A stretch of DNA of 64,000 bases from a bacterium SCSIO 12643 (GCA_024398135.1 CP073750.1:372001-436000); one strand, 5' to 3'. Positions 9,937-19,020 are shown, counted from the first letter of the stretch. Translations and numbers: made by a program. Notes: generated from the letters alone by a model not told the origin.

Positions 9937-10554
9937 ATGATCACTTTTCTCATCATCGGAGCCACTGCGTTACTTTCCATTCCGGCATTTAACAATCGAG
10001 ATTTATTTAATAAATACTTGTTTGATCCATACCTGGTTTCTCATAGAAAACAGCATTATAGAATCGTCACGCACGCTTTCTTGCACGGTAGCTGGATGCA
10101 TCTATTAGTCAATATGTTTGTACTATGGCAATTTGGTGGTGCCGTGGAATCTTCCTTTGAAGCTTTCTTTGGTCAGATTGGGACATTCTATTATTTGGTT
10201 CTTTATTTCGGTGGGATTATCGCATCTTCTCTACCCACATTAAAGAAAGAAGCGAACAATCCTTACTATCGTTCTATTGGGGCTTCAGGGGCTGTATCAG
10301 CAGTACTGTTTTCATATATTCTGATGTATCCAACAAGCATGTTAGGCTTTATGATTGTAATTCCAATTCCAGCTATTGTATTTGGGGTACTATACATATG
10401 GTATGAAAAGCGTATGGCTGAACAAGGAATTAATGATGGGATCGGACATGATGCCCATTATTTTGGTGCACTATTCGGAGTAGTAGCGACTATCGCATTT
10501 AAACCTGCTTTAGTAGTGAACTTCTTTCAACAAATTCTTGGCGTTTTCTCATGA
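9937..10554 (+). CDS. Rhomboid-family intramembrane serine protease
   Basis: Polytopic membrane protein, 205 residues, with about six hydrophobic segments. Rhomboid hallmarks: H55 and N59 in GSWMHLLVNM (oxyanion side), catalytic S117 in the GASG loop (IGASGAVSA), and catalytic H174 in HDAHYFGALFG. It would cleave transmembrane helices of unknown client proteins in the inner membrane. The last four bases overlap the start of the HAD gene (ATGA), linking the two in translation. No obvious client is encoded next to it. Confidence 0.9.
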   Translation: MITFLIIGATALLSIPAFNNRDLFNKYLFDPYLVSHRKQHYRIVTHAFLHGSWMHLLVNMFVLWQFGGAVESSFEAFFGQIGTFYYLVLYFGGIIASSLPTLKKEANNPYYRSIGASGAVSAVLFSYILMYPTSMLGFMIVIPIPAIVFGVLYIWYEKRMAEQGINDGIGHDAHYFGALFGVVATIAFKPALVVNFFQQILGVFS

Positions 10555-11042
10555 TCTCAAAAAACAAAGCGCTCTTTTTGGACAGGGATGGTGTAATTAA
10601 TAAAGAACGTGGGACATACACCTATAAGGTTGAAGATTTTGAAATTTTACCATCTGTACCCTCAACGTTAAAAAGGGCTCAGGATTTAGGTTATCAGCTT
10701 ATCGTGATTACCAATCAAGGTGGAATTGCTAAAGAAATCTATTCGCATAAAGACGTAGAAAAAGTACATCAATATCTGAGGGAAGAACTAAATACTCATG
10801 ATATCCAACTTACGGATATTTTCTATTCTCCACATCACGATGCTATTGGAAAATCGTTAGATCGCAAACCGAATTCTCTGATGCTAGAAAAAGCCATTGC
10901 GATATATAACATTGATCCCAAACAAAGCTTTATGATTGGGGATAGTGAGCGCGATATTATTGCAGCAAAAAAAGTGGATGTTTCTGGATTTCTGATCCAG
11001 CCCAATGAATCTATTGAGTTTATTTTAAATCATTTGAAATGA
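10551..11042 (+). CDS. HAD-IIIA phosphatase, GmhB/HisB-N-like, without zinc-loop cysteines
   Basis: HAD-superfamily hydrolase of 163 residues. Motif I LFLDRDGVINKE, motif II ITNQGG, motif III lysine in DRKP, motif IV MIGDSERDI. This architecture is that of D,D-heptose-1,7-bisphosphate phosphatase and histidinol phosphatase. The loop that carries zinc-binding cysteines in those enzymes reads YSPHHDAIGKSLDRKP here: the histidines remain but the cysteines are gone. A heptose-kinase-like gene lies far away at 32425, so a role in heptose synthesis is possible but unproven. Overlaps both neighbours by ATGA. Confidence 0.85.
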   Translation: MISKNKALFLDRDGVINKERGTYTYKVEDFEILPSVPSTLKRAQDLGYQLIVITNQGGIAKEIYSHKDVEKVHQYLREELNTHDIQLTDIFYSPHHDAIGKSLDRKPNSLMLEKAIAIYNIDPKQSFMIGDSERDIIAAKKVDVSGFLIQPNESIEFILNHLK

Positions 11043-11881
11043 GCGGTTATATCAGTTTAAACGGTAAATTACTTCAAAAAGATGCTGCAATTTTATCTGT
11101 AGCCAATCGCGCATTTAGATATGGTGATGCCTTATTTGAAACCGTGAAATGTGTCAACGGACTTCCGTTGTTTTTGGAAGCGCATCTGCAACGTTTGTAT
11201 TCTGGTATGGAAATATTAGAATATACATGGAACGACCAATTACTAAAAACGGTTTTAAATGAAGAAATCAAACGCTTACTGGTTCGAAATCGTTTAAAAG
11301 AAGGCGCACGTTTAAGAATTACAGTGTTTAGAAATGATGGTGGTTTTTATACCCCGGAGACCAACGAGGTTTCTGTTGTATTGGAGACCACTCCGGATAT
11401 TGACAGTTATCAGCTAAATGAATCGGGATTATCTATAGGTGTGTTTGACGAAATTTTCAAACCCATTCATGCTTTCAATGGTTTAAAATCCGCGAATGCC
11501 TTACTCTTTGTCAAAGCTGGTTTAGCTAAAACCAGAAAACAAGTTGATGACCTAATTATCCTGAATTCCAAAGGACTCGTTTGCGAAACAATTAGTTCAA
11601 ATATTTTCATGATCATTCACAAAAGGCTGATCACCCCTCCTCTTTCAGAAGGCTGTTTACCGGGAATTATGCGTCAAAATATATTGGCACTGGCCCCTAA
11701 ACTCGGCCTGGAAGTATTGGAAACTCCGGTAGGTGTAAATGCTTTGGATCAGGCCGAAGAGGTTTTTGTGTCAAATGCGATTCATGGAGTTCAGTGGATT
11801 AAAGGTTATGAAAACAAAAGATATTTCCATAAAATCTCCAAGCGAATCATTGATGAACTCAATACTTTAATTCAGGTTTAA
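11039..11881 (+). CDS. Class IV PLP aminotransferase / aminodeoxychorismate lyase-like
   Basis: Fold-type IV PLP enzyme, 280 residues, with the N-terminal family signature FRYGDALFETVK (26-37), PLP lysine K150 (NGLKSANAL) and phosphate-binding C-terminal segments ETISSNIFM and PPLSEGCLPGIMR. Candidates are 4-amino-4-deoxychorismate lyase (PabC, folate route) or a branched-chain or D-amino-acid aminotransferase. Length and the SEGCLPGI segment favour PabC-like. Its start overlaps the HAD phosphatase by four bases; it ends the plus-strand run that begins with the M43 gene. Confidence 0.82.
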   Translation: MSGYISLNGKLLQKDAAILSVANRAFRYGDALFETVKCVNGLPLFLEAHLQRLYSGMEILEYTWNDQLLKTVLNEEIKRLLVRNRLKEGARLRITVFRNDGGFYTPETNEVSVVLETTPDIDSYQLNESGLSIGVFDEIFKPIHAFNGLKSANALLFVKAGLAKTRKQVDDLIILNSKGLVCETISSNIFMIIHKRLITPPLSEGCLPGIMRQNILALAPKLGLEVLETPVGVNALDQAEEVFVSNAIHGVQWIKGYENKRYFHKISKRIIDELNTLIQV

Positions 11882-12028
11882 TTCATTCTACACCTTTACG
11901 AATTAAACCTTTATAAACGTGCACCTTACCTCACTTTTAACCCGAGGTAAAAAATAATTTAAGATTTAATTACTTTTCCCTAATTTAGAGCCCAAATTAA
12001 TTTACGAACTATTATTAAGAAATAACTT

Positions 12029-12772
12029 ATGAAAAAACTTCTACTTTTTGCTTTATCCTTAGGTCTTGGTGCTACTGGATTTTCTCAGGGAACTCCAACC
12101 AACTTATCGGTAAATTCTTTTATTCAACCTACAGGAACAGTATACATTGATGGTACTGGAAACGGAAACGTTTTAACAACTATTGAAATTGAAATTCAAA
12201 ACAATGATCCAGCTGTAACTTTCCCAAGTGGGGCTCAAGTATCTTATGGGGTTACTCTTGATGGAACACCGCTTACAGATCCAAACGGAACAGCATGGGT
12301 TAAAAATTTAGCCGTTGCATTAGCTCCAAATGCAACACAAAACGTTGTATTGACAAGTGCATGGGGTGCTTCTACTACTGCTGGAACGCATAATCTTTGT
12401 GCATCTTTAAATGGTGTTGTAATTGTTGCGGCTCCTCCGGTATTATATACCAATCAGGATCAAAACAAACAATTATGTAAAGATTTCACTTTTGACTTCG
12501 CTTCAAGTGTAAACAATTTAAGTTTAGCTGAAATTTCTCAGATTAAAACTGAAGGTGATATAATGACCGTATTCGTAAAGAATTCTAGTAATAACGCACA
12601 AGTTCAAATCATGAGCATTACCGGTCAAATTGTAAAGACTGTAAACGCTGCTAGCGGAGGCCAAAACTTCTATCAGGAAATCAACATCTCTGATTTAACT
12701 TCAGGTGTTTATGTAGTTGCGATCCAAACCGAAAAAGGTATTTCAGCTGCACAAAAAGTAATGGTACAATAA
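12029..12772 (+). CDS. Secreted protein with degenerate T9SS sorting domain
   Basis: Signal peptide (MKKLLLFALSLGLGATGFSQ), a single beta-rich domain of about 140 residues with few charged residues, then a C-terminal segment ending SGVYVVAIQT..KVMVQ that resembles the type A sorting domain. The usual YPNP at the domain start is missing: the region reads SLAEISQIKTEGDIMTVFVKN instead when scanned in pieces. No enzymatic motif is seen. Most likely a small surface or secreted structural protein. It is monocistronic, followed by an exceptionally strong hairpin. Confidence 0.75.
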   Translation: MKKLLLFALSLGLGATGFSQGTPTNLSVNSFIQPTGTVYIDGTGNGNVLTTIEIEIQNNDPAVTFPSGAQVSYGVTLDGTPLTDPNGTAWVKNLAVALAPNATQNVVLTSAWGASTTAGTHNLCASLNGVVIVAAPPVLYTNQDQNKQLCKDFTFDFASSVNNLSLAEISQIKTEGDIMTVFVKNSSNNAQVQIMSITGQIVKTVNAASGGQNFYQEINISDLTSGVYVVAIQTEKGISAAQKVMVQ

Positions 12773-12788
12773 TCAATAAAAGTTTATT

Positions 12789-12827
12789 GCATAAAAAAAC
12801 ACGGTCGATGACCGTGTTTTTTTATGC
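12789..12827. terminator. Bidirectional terminator with 18-bp perfect stem
   Basis: Stem arms 12789-12806 and 12810-12827 are perfect complements around a 3-base loop; the lower part is a 7-base A tract paired with a 7-base T tract, so it works on either strand. It separates the convergent gene ends at 12772 (plus) and 12846 (minus). Confidence 0.92.
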
Positions 12828-12845
12828 TTTATTTTTAATTCTTTC

Positions 12846-13556
12846 TTAGTAGATATTCCCTACTTTAACCAAACGTTGCGCGTCTAATACCATGATCTTA
12901 CGCCCATTGGTTTGAATCAAATTCTCTTCTTTAAAATCGTGTAGTAAACGAATAATTGTTTCCGTTGCCGTACCTACGATATTCGCTAAATCCTCTCTGG
13001 TCAAATTAATCTCAGCAGGTTCGTTCGGGCGATCTTCATCGATGTAAATATCCTTTAGCATCAATAACGAAACAGCTAATCTTTCTCTTACTGACTTTTG
13101 TGCCAAGTTCGTTAATGATTCGGTCATCATACCCAATTCATGACATGCTTCTCTTAATAGCATCTTAGAAAAGTCAGGAGAATCAGTTAGCAATCTTTCA
13201 AACTCAGACTTTGGTATAAAACAAACCTGTACATCTTCCAATGCTTCTGCAGTCACCGGATATAAATCCTCACCAATCATGGCACGGTATCCCAATAAAT
13301 CACCTGGCTTTGAGACCTGAATAATTTGATCCTTTCCATCATCACCAGTTTTATAAACTTTTAGTCTTCCTTTATTGATACAGAAAACTCCCAAAGGTCT
13401 GGTATCCTCATGAAAAATGATTTGCCCTTTTTTATATGCGGTACAAGATTTATTGTAATTCACCTTGTCTAAATTCTTCGCACAAAGGGTTCCGAATTTT
13501 GAAATTTTCTGAACCTGGCATTCATCACAAGTAATACTAATTCTGCGGCCTCTCAT
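12846..13556 (-). CDS. Crp/Fnr-family regulator with N-terminal cysteines
   Basis: Cyclic-nucleotide-binding-fold sensor (about 35-150) plus winged-helix domain with NLTREDLANIVGTATETIIR, whose E and R positions match the Fnr-type recognition helix. The N-terminus carries Cys10, Cys13, Cys25 and Cys38 (CDEC at 10-13), an arrangement that could hold a metal or Fe-S cluster as in Fnr; whether it does is unknown. Target genes cannot be told. It is divergent from the receiver-kinase gene at 13687, with 130 bases between them. Confidence 0.9.
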   Translation of the reverse strand: MRGRRISITCDECQVQKISKFGTLCAKNLDKVNYNKSCTAYKKGQIIFHEDTRPLGVFCINKGRLKVYKTGDDGKDQIIQVSKPGDLLGYRAMIGEDLYPVTAEALEDVQVCFIPKSEFERLLTDSPDFSKMLLREACHELGMMTESLTNLAQKSVRERLAVSLLMLKDIYIDEDRPNEPAEINLTREDLANIVGTATETIIRLLHDFKEENLIQTNGRKIMVLDAQRLVKVGNIY

Positions 13557-13686
13557 ACATAGTCAAATTTGCATTGCAAAGTAACAATTTTACGGTTACA
13601 TTACATAATACCGCTAGTTTTATTTTAACAGAAAGTATTTTAACAAGCAACATGTAATCGTTACTTTAGCTACAAATATTGAGGCC

Positions 13687-14928
13687 ATGTCATACAAAAT
13701 TCTAATTACCGAAGACGATAAAGTGACCGCACTTTTCGTTCAGCGTGTGATCACGCAAATGGGGCACCAATCAGTCGGTATAGCTTACTCTGGTACAGAG
13801 GCTTTACAACTGGTTGAAAGTTCCAATCCTGATCTGGTTTTAATGGATATCTCTCTCCCCGGAGAAATCGATGGTATTTCGGTGACAAACCAATTGATGA
13901 ATGACTACGATCTTCCCGTAGTTTACATCACTGGATTATCAGATAAGGATACCATGAATCGTGCATTGAATACGCATCCTTACGGCTATATTTCAAAGCC
14001 TGTTAAAGAAGGGGTGCTACGGACCGTTATCGAACTTTCCATGCAACGATTCAATCTGGAGAAAGAGCTTCTAAGCAGTCAGGATCAACTTAAACAACTC
14101 AATTCTAATCTGGAGGAAAAAGTTAAAGAACGTACACAAGAATTAAACTCCAAAAATCAAGCACTGAACAAAGAGGTTGCAAAAAGAAAAAAATCAGAAG
14201 CGCAACTGAAAGTTTCTTTGGCCAGAGAAAGAGAATTAAATGAGTTAAAGTCGCGAATTGTAAATATCATTTCTCATGAAATCAAAACACCTTTAACCAG
14301 TGTAAAGAGTTCTGCAGAACTGATTGAAATGCATCTCGAAAACAATTCTCCTGCTGAAAAAGTAAGTAAACACATTAAGAATATTGATCGCTCGGTAAAC
14401 TCACTAACCAATATTATCAATGAAACCTTATTAATCGGTAAAATTGAGTCCGGAAATCTCAAACCGGAAATTGAACCTACGCATCTTAGAGAACTGGTAG
14501 ATGAAATTGTTCAAACCGTTGAGAATGGAGTGGGTAAAAATCATTCTATCTTACTTGAATTTGGACCTGAGGTCCCGGTTTTGTTTAAAACGGATAAACG
14601 TTTATTTACTCAAATTTTTACCAACCTCTTAAGTAATGCTGCTAAATATTCTCCTGATGCTGAAATTATTGAAGTGAAATTCAATATAGATGATGGCATG
14701 TTGCATTTCGCAGTTATTGACTATGGTTTAGGGATACCTGAAAAAGATCAGAAATTCTTGTTTGAGATGTTCCACAGGGCTTCAAACACCAATGATATTG
14801 AAGGTGTTGGTTTAGGACTGGCTATCGTAAAAAAATCTATTGAAGAATTAAACGGTCAGTTAGATTTTGTAAGTTCAGAAAATCAGGGAACCACTTTTAT
14901 GGTTAGCCTACCGCAATCTGAAGGTTAA
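13687..14928 (+). CDS. Soluble hybrid: receiver plus histidine kinase
   Basis: Order is receiver (1-120; acceptor D54 in LVLMDISLPGE, switch lysine K104 in ISKPV), a coiled coil (about 120-185), the HisKA dimerisation helix with phospho-accepting H197 (ISHEIKTPLTS) and the HATPase domain with GLGIPEKDQ and GVGLGLAIVKK. No membrane segment or sensor domain is seen, so the input is probably phosphorylation of the receiver by another kinase, or a protein partner. All catalytic residues look intact. The next gene starts two bases after its stop. Confidence 0.93.
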   Translation: MSYKILITEDDKVTALFVQRVITQMGHQSVGIAYSGTEALQLVESSNPDLVLMDISLPGEIDGISVTNQLMNDYDLPVVYITGLSDKDTMNRALNTHPYGYISKPVKEGVLRTVIELSMQRFNLEKELLSSQDQLKQLNSNLEEKVKERTQELNSKNQALNKEVAKRKKSEAQLKVSLARERELNELKSRIVNIISHEIKTPLTSVKSSAELIEMHLENNSPAEKVSKHIKNIDRSVNSLTNIINETLLIGKIESGNLKPEIEPTHLRELVDEIVQTVENGVGKNHSILLEFGPEVPVLFKTDKRLFTQIFTNLLSNAAKYSPDAEIIEVKFNIDDGMLHFAVIDYGLGIPEKDQKFLFEMFHRASNTNDIEGVGLGLAIVKKSIEELNGQLDFVSSENQGTTFMVSLPQSEG

Positions 14929-14929
14929 T

Positions 14930-15862
14930 ATGATTCAAGCTAAAGATATCATTGAAGCGCACGAAAGGATTAGTCCTTTTATTCATCAAACACCTGTTCT
15001 AACTTCAAAATCTATCAATCAGATGGCACAGGCTTCTTTATTCTTTAAATGTGAAAACTTCCAAAAAGCAGGTGCATTTAAATCCAGAGGGGCCACAAAT
15101 GCGATTCTTAAAATTCCAGAAAATCAACGACAATTTGGAGTCGTAACACACTCTTCTGGAAATCATGCACAAGCGTTGGCTTTAGCAGCACTTCGTAACG
15201 ATATCAAATGTTATGTAGTTATGCCTGAAAATGCACCTCAAATCAAAGTTGATGCAGTAAAAAGTTATGGTGGTTTAATCACCTTCTGTCCCCCTACGCA
15301 AGCAGATCGGGAAAAGTATACTCAGGAAATAATTTCAAATACTGGAGCTACATTTATCCCTCCATATGATCATAAACATATCGTTACAGGTCAATCTACT
15401 GCTGCCAAAGAAGTATATGATGAACTATCCGAATTAGACTTTATCATTACTCCGGTTGGAGGTGGTGGCCTGTTATCTGGTACTATTCTCTCTACCCAAT
15501 ACTTTTCACCTAATACCCAGGTCATTGCTGCGGAACCATTTGGCGCAGATGATGCTTATAGAAGCTGGAAATCCGGAGAACTGGTTCGCCAACAACAACC
15601 CAATACCATTGCAGATGGTCTGTTAACAACCCTGGGAAATCTAAACTGGTCTATTATTCAACATGGTGTGCATGACATTATTCGTGTGGATGATGATGAA
15701 ATTCGCCACGCGATGGAATTGATTTTCCAAAGAATGAAGATTATCATAGAACCTTCATCTGCAACAGTTTTAGCAGCTGTTCTCAAAAATCAAAACTATT
15801 TCAAGGGTAAAAAAATTGCTTTGATTTTATCCGGTGGGAACTATGCGCCCTCTATCCCTTAA
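14930..15862 (+). CDS. Threonine dehydratase / serine racemase-like PLP enzyme
   Basis: Fold-type II PLP enzyme of 310 residues without the regulatory ACT domain of biosynthetic IlvA. PLP lysine K51 in AGAFKSRGA, substrate loop SSGNHAQA, phosphate-binding GGGGLLSG, and C-terminal ILSGGN. This matches catabolic threonine/serine dehydratase and serine racemase, which cannot be separated from sequence alone. Starts two bases after the kinase gene, so co-transcribed with it. Confidence 0.88.
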   Translation: MIQAKDIIEAHERISPFIHQTPVLTSKSINQMAQASLFFKCENFQKAGAFKSRGATNAILKIPENQRQFGVVTHSSGNHAQALALAALRNDIKCYVVMPENAPQIKVDAVKSYGGLITFCPPTQADREKYTQEIISNTGATFIPPYDHKHIVTGQSTAAKEVYDELSELDFIITPVGGGGLLSGTILSTQYFSPNTQVIAAEPFGADDAYRSWKSGELVRQQQPNTIADGLLTTLGNLNWSIIQHGVHDIIRVDDDEIRHAMELIFQRMKIIIEPSSATVLAAVLKNQNYFKGKKIALILSGGNYAPSIP

Positions 15863-15919
15863 AATAGATTCAATTTGTTTCAACAAAAGTTATTTCATTT
15901 CTCCTTTTTAATAAAAGTA

Positions 15920-15927
15920 TATTTTTG
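15920..15927 (+). promoter_or_regulatory. Probable -7 box of the M23 gene
   Basis: TATTTTTG matches TAnnTTTG and ends seven bases before the ATG at 15935, again predicting an almost leaderless message. No clear TTG is found at the expected -33 spacing. Confidence 0.5.
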
Positions 15928-15934
15928 ACCTTGC

Positions 15935-17056
15935 ATGACGAAACCAACTTTACATTTCTATTGGGGAATAAAGATGTGTATTGCCCTGATTTTAGGTCTT
16001 TCTACGCTTTCTACCCAGGCTAGTGATAAAGGTCCAAAAAAGGATACCTTGATTGCCCAGGTCGTCTATGGAAATCAATACTTATTCAAAGGTATTGATA
16101 CCATGAGTATCGCTCAATTACAGGTATATGAAGATTCCCTAAATAATGCATCTACTCCGCCAACCGAGCTGATTTCTCAATTGCATCTTTATTTAAAGAT
16201 TAAATCAATGAAATTTGATGCGATCTACGAAACTATCGACTCTTTATTTGAACTGGAACAAGTTCCTTTTGCATTGATAAATGAACTCAATAAATACATT
16301 GCCAATCATCAAAAAGAGACTTTAGCGGAAGAAATTATTGATACCAGTCAATATCCCGCAGATTACTATTATCAGGACTGGAATACAATTACACCAAATC
16401 CTTATAATTCTCAGAAATTGGCGAGTTCGGATTCTGTAATTGAACTCCAACTTATTGGAACAAAACAAAGTCCAAAGTTTGTGATGCCCATAAATGATGT
16501 CTTAACTTCAAAATATGGTTGGCGAGATGGACGTATGCATAATGGAATTGACATAGACCTTCAAGTTTGGGATACCGTAGTATCGGCTTTCTCCGGTATG
16601 GTTCGTGTGGCCAGAACTTACGGTGGTTACGGTCGTGTAGTTGTCGTAAGACATTTCAATGGATTAGAAACACTTTACGCTCACTTACATCGCATAAAGG
16701 TAAAGCCAGGGCAAATTGTTCAGGCAGGTGAACTTATTGGACTGGGAGGTAGTTCCGGGCATTCTACCGGTAGCCATTTACACTGGGAGGTTCGATTTAA
16801 AGGTGTTCCTATCAACCCTTTAAATTTTATCGATTATTCAGAGCAAAATCTAATCAATTCTACGCTGGTTTTAAGAAAAACCAAACACGGATTTGCAGGA
16901 TATCCTAAAGGAAGTGTATTCTATACCGTGCGAAATGGAGATTATTTATATAAAATTGCAGCGCAATACGGCACAACTGTTTCAAAGCTTTGTAAATTGA
17001 ATGGAATTCGTAGAAATTCCAGTCTTTGGGTTGGCCAAAAGATACGTGTAATATGA
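15935..17056 (+). CDS. M23-family peptidoglycan endopeptidase with LysM domain
   Basis: Signal/anchor segment near the N-terminus (KMCIALILGLSTLSTQAS), a variable region of about 140 residues, then a lysostaphin-type M23 domain with zinc motifs HNGIDIDLQ (HxxxD) and LYAHLHRI (HxH), the second His also in GSHLHWEVRF. A LysM module at the C-terminus (YTVRNGDYLYKIAAQYG to VGQKIRVI) would bind peptidoglycan. Expected to cut peptide cross-links in the periplasm during growth or division. Its stop overlaps the ATG of the next gene (ATGA at 17053-17056). Confidence 0.92.
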   Translation: MTKPTLHFYWGIKMCIALILGLSTLSTQASDKGPKKDTLIAQVVYGNQYLFKGIDTMSIAQLQVYEDSLNNASTPPTELISQLHLYLKIKSMKFDAIYETIDSLFELEQVPFALINELNKYIANHQKETLAEEIIDTSQYPADYYYQDWNTITPNPYNSQKLASSDSVIELQLIGTKQSPKFVMPINDVLTSKYGWRDGRMHNGIDIDLQVWDTVVSAFSGMVRVARTYGGYGRVVVVRHFNGLETLYAHLHRIKVKPGQIVQAGELIGLGGSSGHSTGSHLHWEVRFKGVPINPLNFIDYSEQNLINSTLVLRKTKHGFAGYPKGSVFYTVRNGDYLYKIAAQYGTTVSKLCKLNGIRRNSSLWVGQKIRVI

Positions 17057-17397
17057 ATCTTCCTTCCTTTGATTTTACCAATTGGCGTGAGCATCCTAGT
17101 GACAATAGGTATACCATATTCTTTTTTAAAAACAAATTGGAAAGTGATTACTTTGAGAAACTCTTACGTTCTCATAATATATGGTTTGAACATAATTTTG
17201 ACGATGAGGAACCTACCTATAAGTACTTTTTTGCCGTTAATAAATTAAACACCAAGGAAGTCATTAAGTTAAATCACTTGGCGATTGGCGAATACAGAAA
17301 ACCTTTTATCTCAAATACTTTTTTGAGATATGGGCTCGTTATTCTGATGTTAATTATAATGACGATTGCAATTACAGGATATATTAAATCTCTTTAA
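17053..17397 (+). CDS. Small membrane protein, C-terminal anchor
   Basis: Hypothetical protein of 114 residues. The soluble part (about 85 residues) has no recognised motif but reads as alpha/beta (YTIFFFKNKLESDYFEKLL), somewhat like a small signal-transducing DUF2007-type domain, without being sure. One transmembrane helix at the end (GLVILMLIIMTIAITGYI). The start at 17053 is chosen because it overlaps the M23 stop as ATGA; an in-frame ATG at 17026 would overlap further into that gene. Confidence 0.72.
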   Translation: MNLPSFDFTNWREHPSDNRYTIFFFKNKLESDYFEKLLRSHNIWFEHNFDDEEPTYKYFFAVNKLNTKEVIKLNHLAIGEYRKPFISNTFLRYGLVILMLIIMTIAITGYIKSL

Positions 17398-17400
17398 ACA

Positions 17401-18105
17401 TTGAAAAAGACAGTTTTATTTGTTACGATTTTACTTTTAGGACAGCTAGTTTATGGCCAATCCAAGGGATATAGTGGTGGCTTCCAATTTAAAGGGATGG
17501 TGGCCAATAATTTTTTATCCGGAGGTACTGAAACTATTGGTTTAGACTCCGTTCAAATTAATAATAGTCAAAAGTTTGGCTATGTTTTTGGGATGACCAT
17601 CCGTAAACAATTCAATAAAACTTTAGCTGTTGAATCCGGTTTAAGATTTGTACAAAGAAACTATAACACCAAAATTGACAGTACGTTTGGGAATTATAAT
17701 GGTTCTATTGACTATCGAATTATTGGATATGAAATTCCATTCAAAGGGATGGTTAGATTAAGAGCTTCTGATCACTCTTACTTTAGTGTGTCTTTGGGAG
17801 CACAATTGGATTTTTATCCAAGTGATATATTCAATGAGGACAACGAATGGCAAGTTGAAGTAAGACGTGTAAGCTGGATTCAGGGTTCATTTTTAGCCAA
17901 TATGGGCTGGGAAATTCATCCGCCCAACAACGGGACATTCTATGTCGGTTTTTCATTTAATCAACCTTTTGCAGATCCGTTTGTAGCTAATATTGGATTA
18001 TATAATACTCCGGTCGCAATAGCAAATACGAAACTGAATGCCTCTTACTTATCTTTAGACTTAAGATACTACTTTGAGCAAAAAAATGATCGCCCTTCCA
18101 AATAG
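17401..18105 (+). CDS. Outer-membrane beta-barrel protein, PorT-like
   Basis: Signal peptide (MKKTVLFVTILLLGQLVYGQ) and about 210 residues of beta-barrel-like sequence ending in LSLDLRYYFEQ. Resembles the PorT/OmpW-sized outer-membrane barrels common in Bacteroidota, so it may be a structural porin or T9SS-related part; this is inference from pattern only. Start is a TTG three bases after the previous stop, with no better ATG before the signal peptide. Probably one transcript with the M23 gene and the small membrane gene, suggesting an envelope role. Confidence 0.75.
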   Translation: MKKTVLFVTILLLGQLVYGQSKGYSGGFQFKGMVANNFLSGGTETIGLDSVQINNSQKFGYVFGMTIRKQFNKTLAVESGLRFVQRNYNTKIDSTFGNYNGSIDYRIIGYEIPFKGMVRLRASDHSYFSVSLGAQLDFYPSDIFNEDNEWQVEVRRVSWIQGSFLANMGWEIHPPNNGTFYVGFSFNQPFADPFVANIGLYNTPVAIANTKLNASYLSLDLRYYFEQKNDRPSK

Positions 18106-18138
18106 TGATTTTATGAGGTAATTTAAATCTAAAAAAAA

Positions 18139-18167
18139 TTGCCTTCATTCATAAAATAATATATTTG
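18139..18167 (+). promoter_or_regulatory. fabI promoter
   Basis: TTG at 18139-18141, 18-base spacer, TATATTTG at 18160-18167. It lies 18 bases before the ATG at 18186 and supports that start. Confidence 0.75.
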
Positions 18168-18185
18168 CTTCAAACAAATTTTACA

Positions 18186-18998
18186 ATGGGAAAAGATCTT
18201 TTAAAAGGAAAAAGAGGAATCATTTTTGGTGCCCTTGATGCAAACTCGATTGCTTGGAAAACTGCTGAAAAAGCACATGAAGAAGGTGCTACTTTTGTTT
18301 TGACAAATGCACCAATTGCTCTTAGAATGGGTGCTTTGGATCAACTTGCTCAAGATACCGGATCTACTATTATTCCAGCTGACGCTACTAACAACGAAGA
18401 TTTAGAAAAGCTAATTACTCAAGCTGTTGAAATACTTGGAGGACCTTTAGATTTCATTTTACATTCTATTGGAATGTCTCCTAACGTTAGAAAAGGAAAA
18501 CCTTATTCAGACTTAAATTACGACTGGTTCCACAAAACATTAGACGTATCTGCGATGTCATTACACCGTGTACTTCAAACTGCATATAGATTAGATGCAA
18601 TGGCAGAGTGGGGTTCTGTAATTAGTTTATCGTTCGTTGCTGCTCAAAGAGCATTCCCAGGTTACAATGATATGGCTGATGCAAAATCTTTAATGGAGTC
18701 TATCACTCGTAACTTTGGTTACCAATATGGAAACAAGAAAAAAGTTCGTGTAAATACAATTTCTCAATCTCCTACCCTTACCACTGCTGGTAAAGGTGTT
18801 GGTGGATTTGATCAGTTTATCAACTTTGCTGAAGATATATCTCCTTTAGGAAATGCATCTGCTGAGCAATGTGCGGATTATACAGTAATGATGTTCTCAG
18901 ATTACACCAGAATGGTGACCATGCAGAACTTATTCCATGATGGCGGATTCTCTTTCACAGGAATTAGTGAAAAAGTAATGAAAAAATACGGAATGTAA
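18186..18998 (+). CDS. fabI: Enoyl-ACP reductase FabI
   Basis: Short-chain dehydrogenase-fold NADH-dependent enoyl-[acyl-carrier-protein] reductase, last step of each round of fatty-acid elongation. Nucleotide-binding segment at the N-terminus (RGIIFGALDANSIAW), catalytic pair Y160 and K167 (GYNDMADAK, the FabI Y-x6-K spacing), and SFVAAQRAFPGY. Start taken at ATG 18186 (MGKDLLKGKRG), not the upstream TTG at 18165, which would fall inside the promoter. Length 270 is typical. Monocistronic, with its own promoter and terminator; this FabI type is the triclosan target in other bacteria. Confidence 0.96.
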   Translation: MGKDLLKGKRGIIFGALDANSIAWKTAEKAHEEGATFVLTNAPIALRMGALDQLAQDTGSTIIPADATNNEDLEKLITQAVEILGGPLDFILHSIGMSPNVRKGKPYSDLNYDWFHKTLDVSAMSLHRVLQTAYRLDAMAEWGSVISLSFVAAQRAFPGYNDMADAKSLMESITRNFGYQYGNKKKVRVNTISQSPTLTTAGKGVGGFDQFINFAEDISPLGNASAEQCADYTVMMFSDYTRMVTMQNLFHDGGFSFTGISEKVMKKYGM

Positions 18999-19020
18999 TA
19001 TTCCATAATACGATAAGTCG

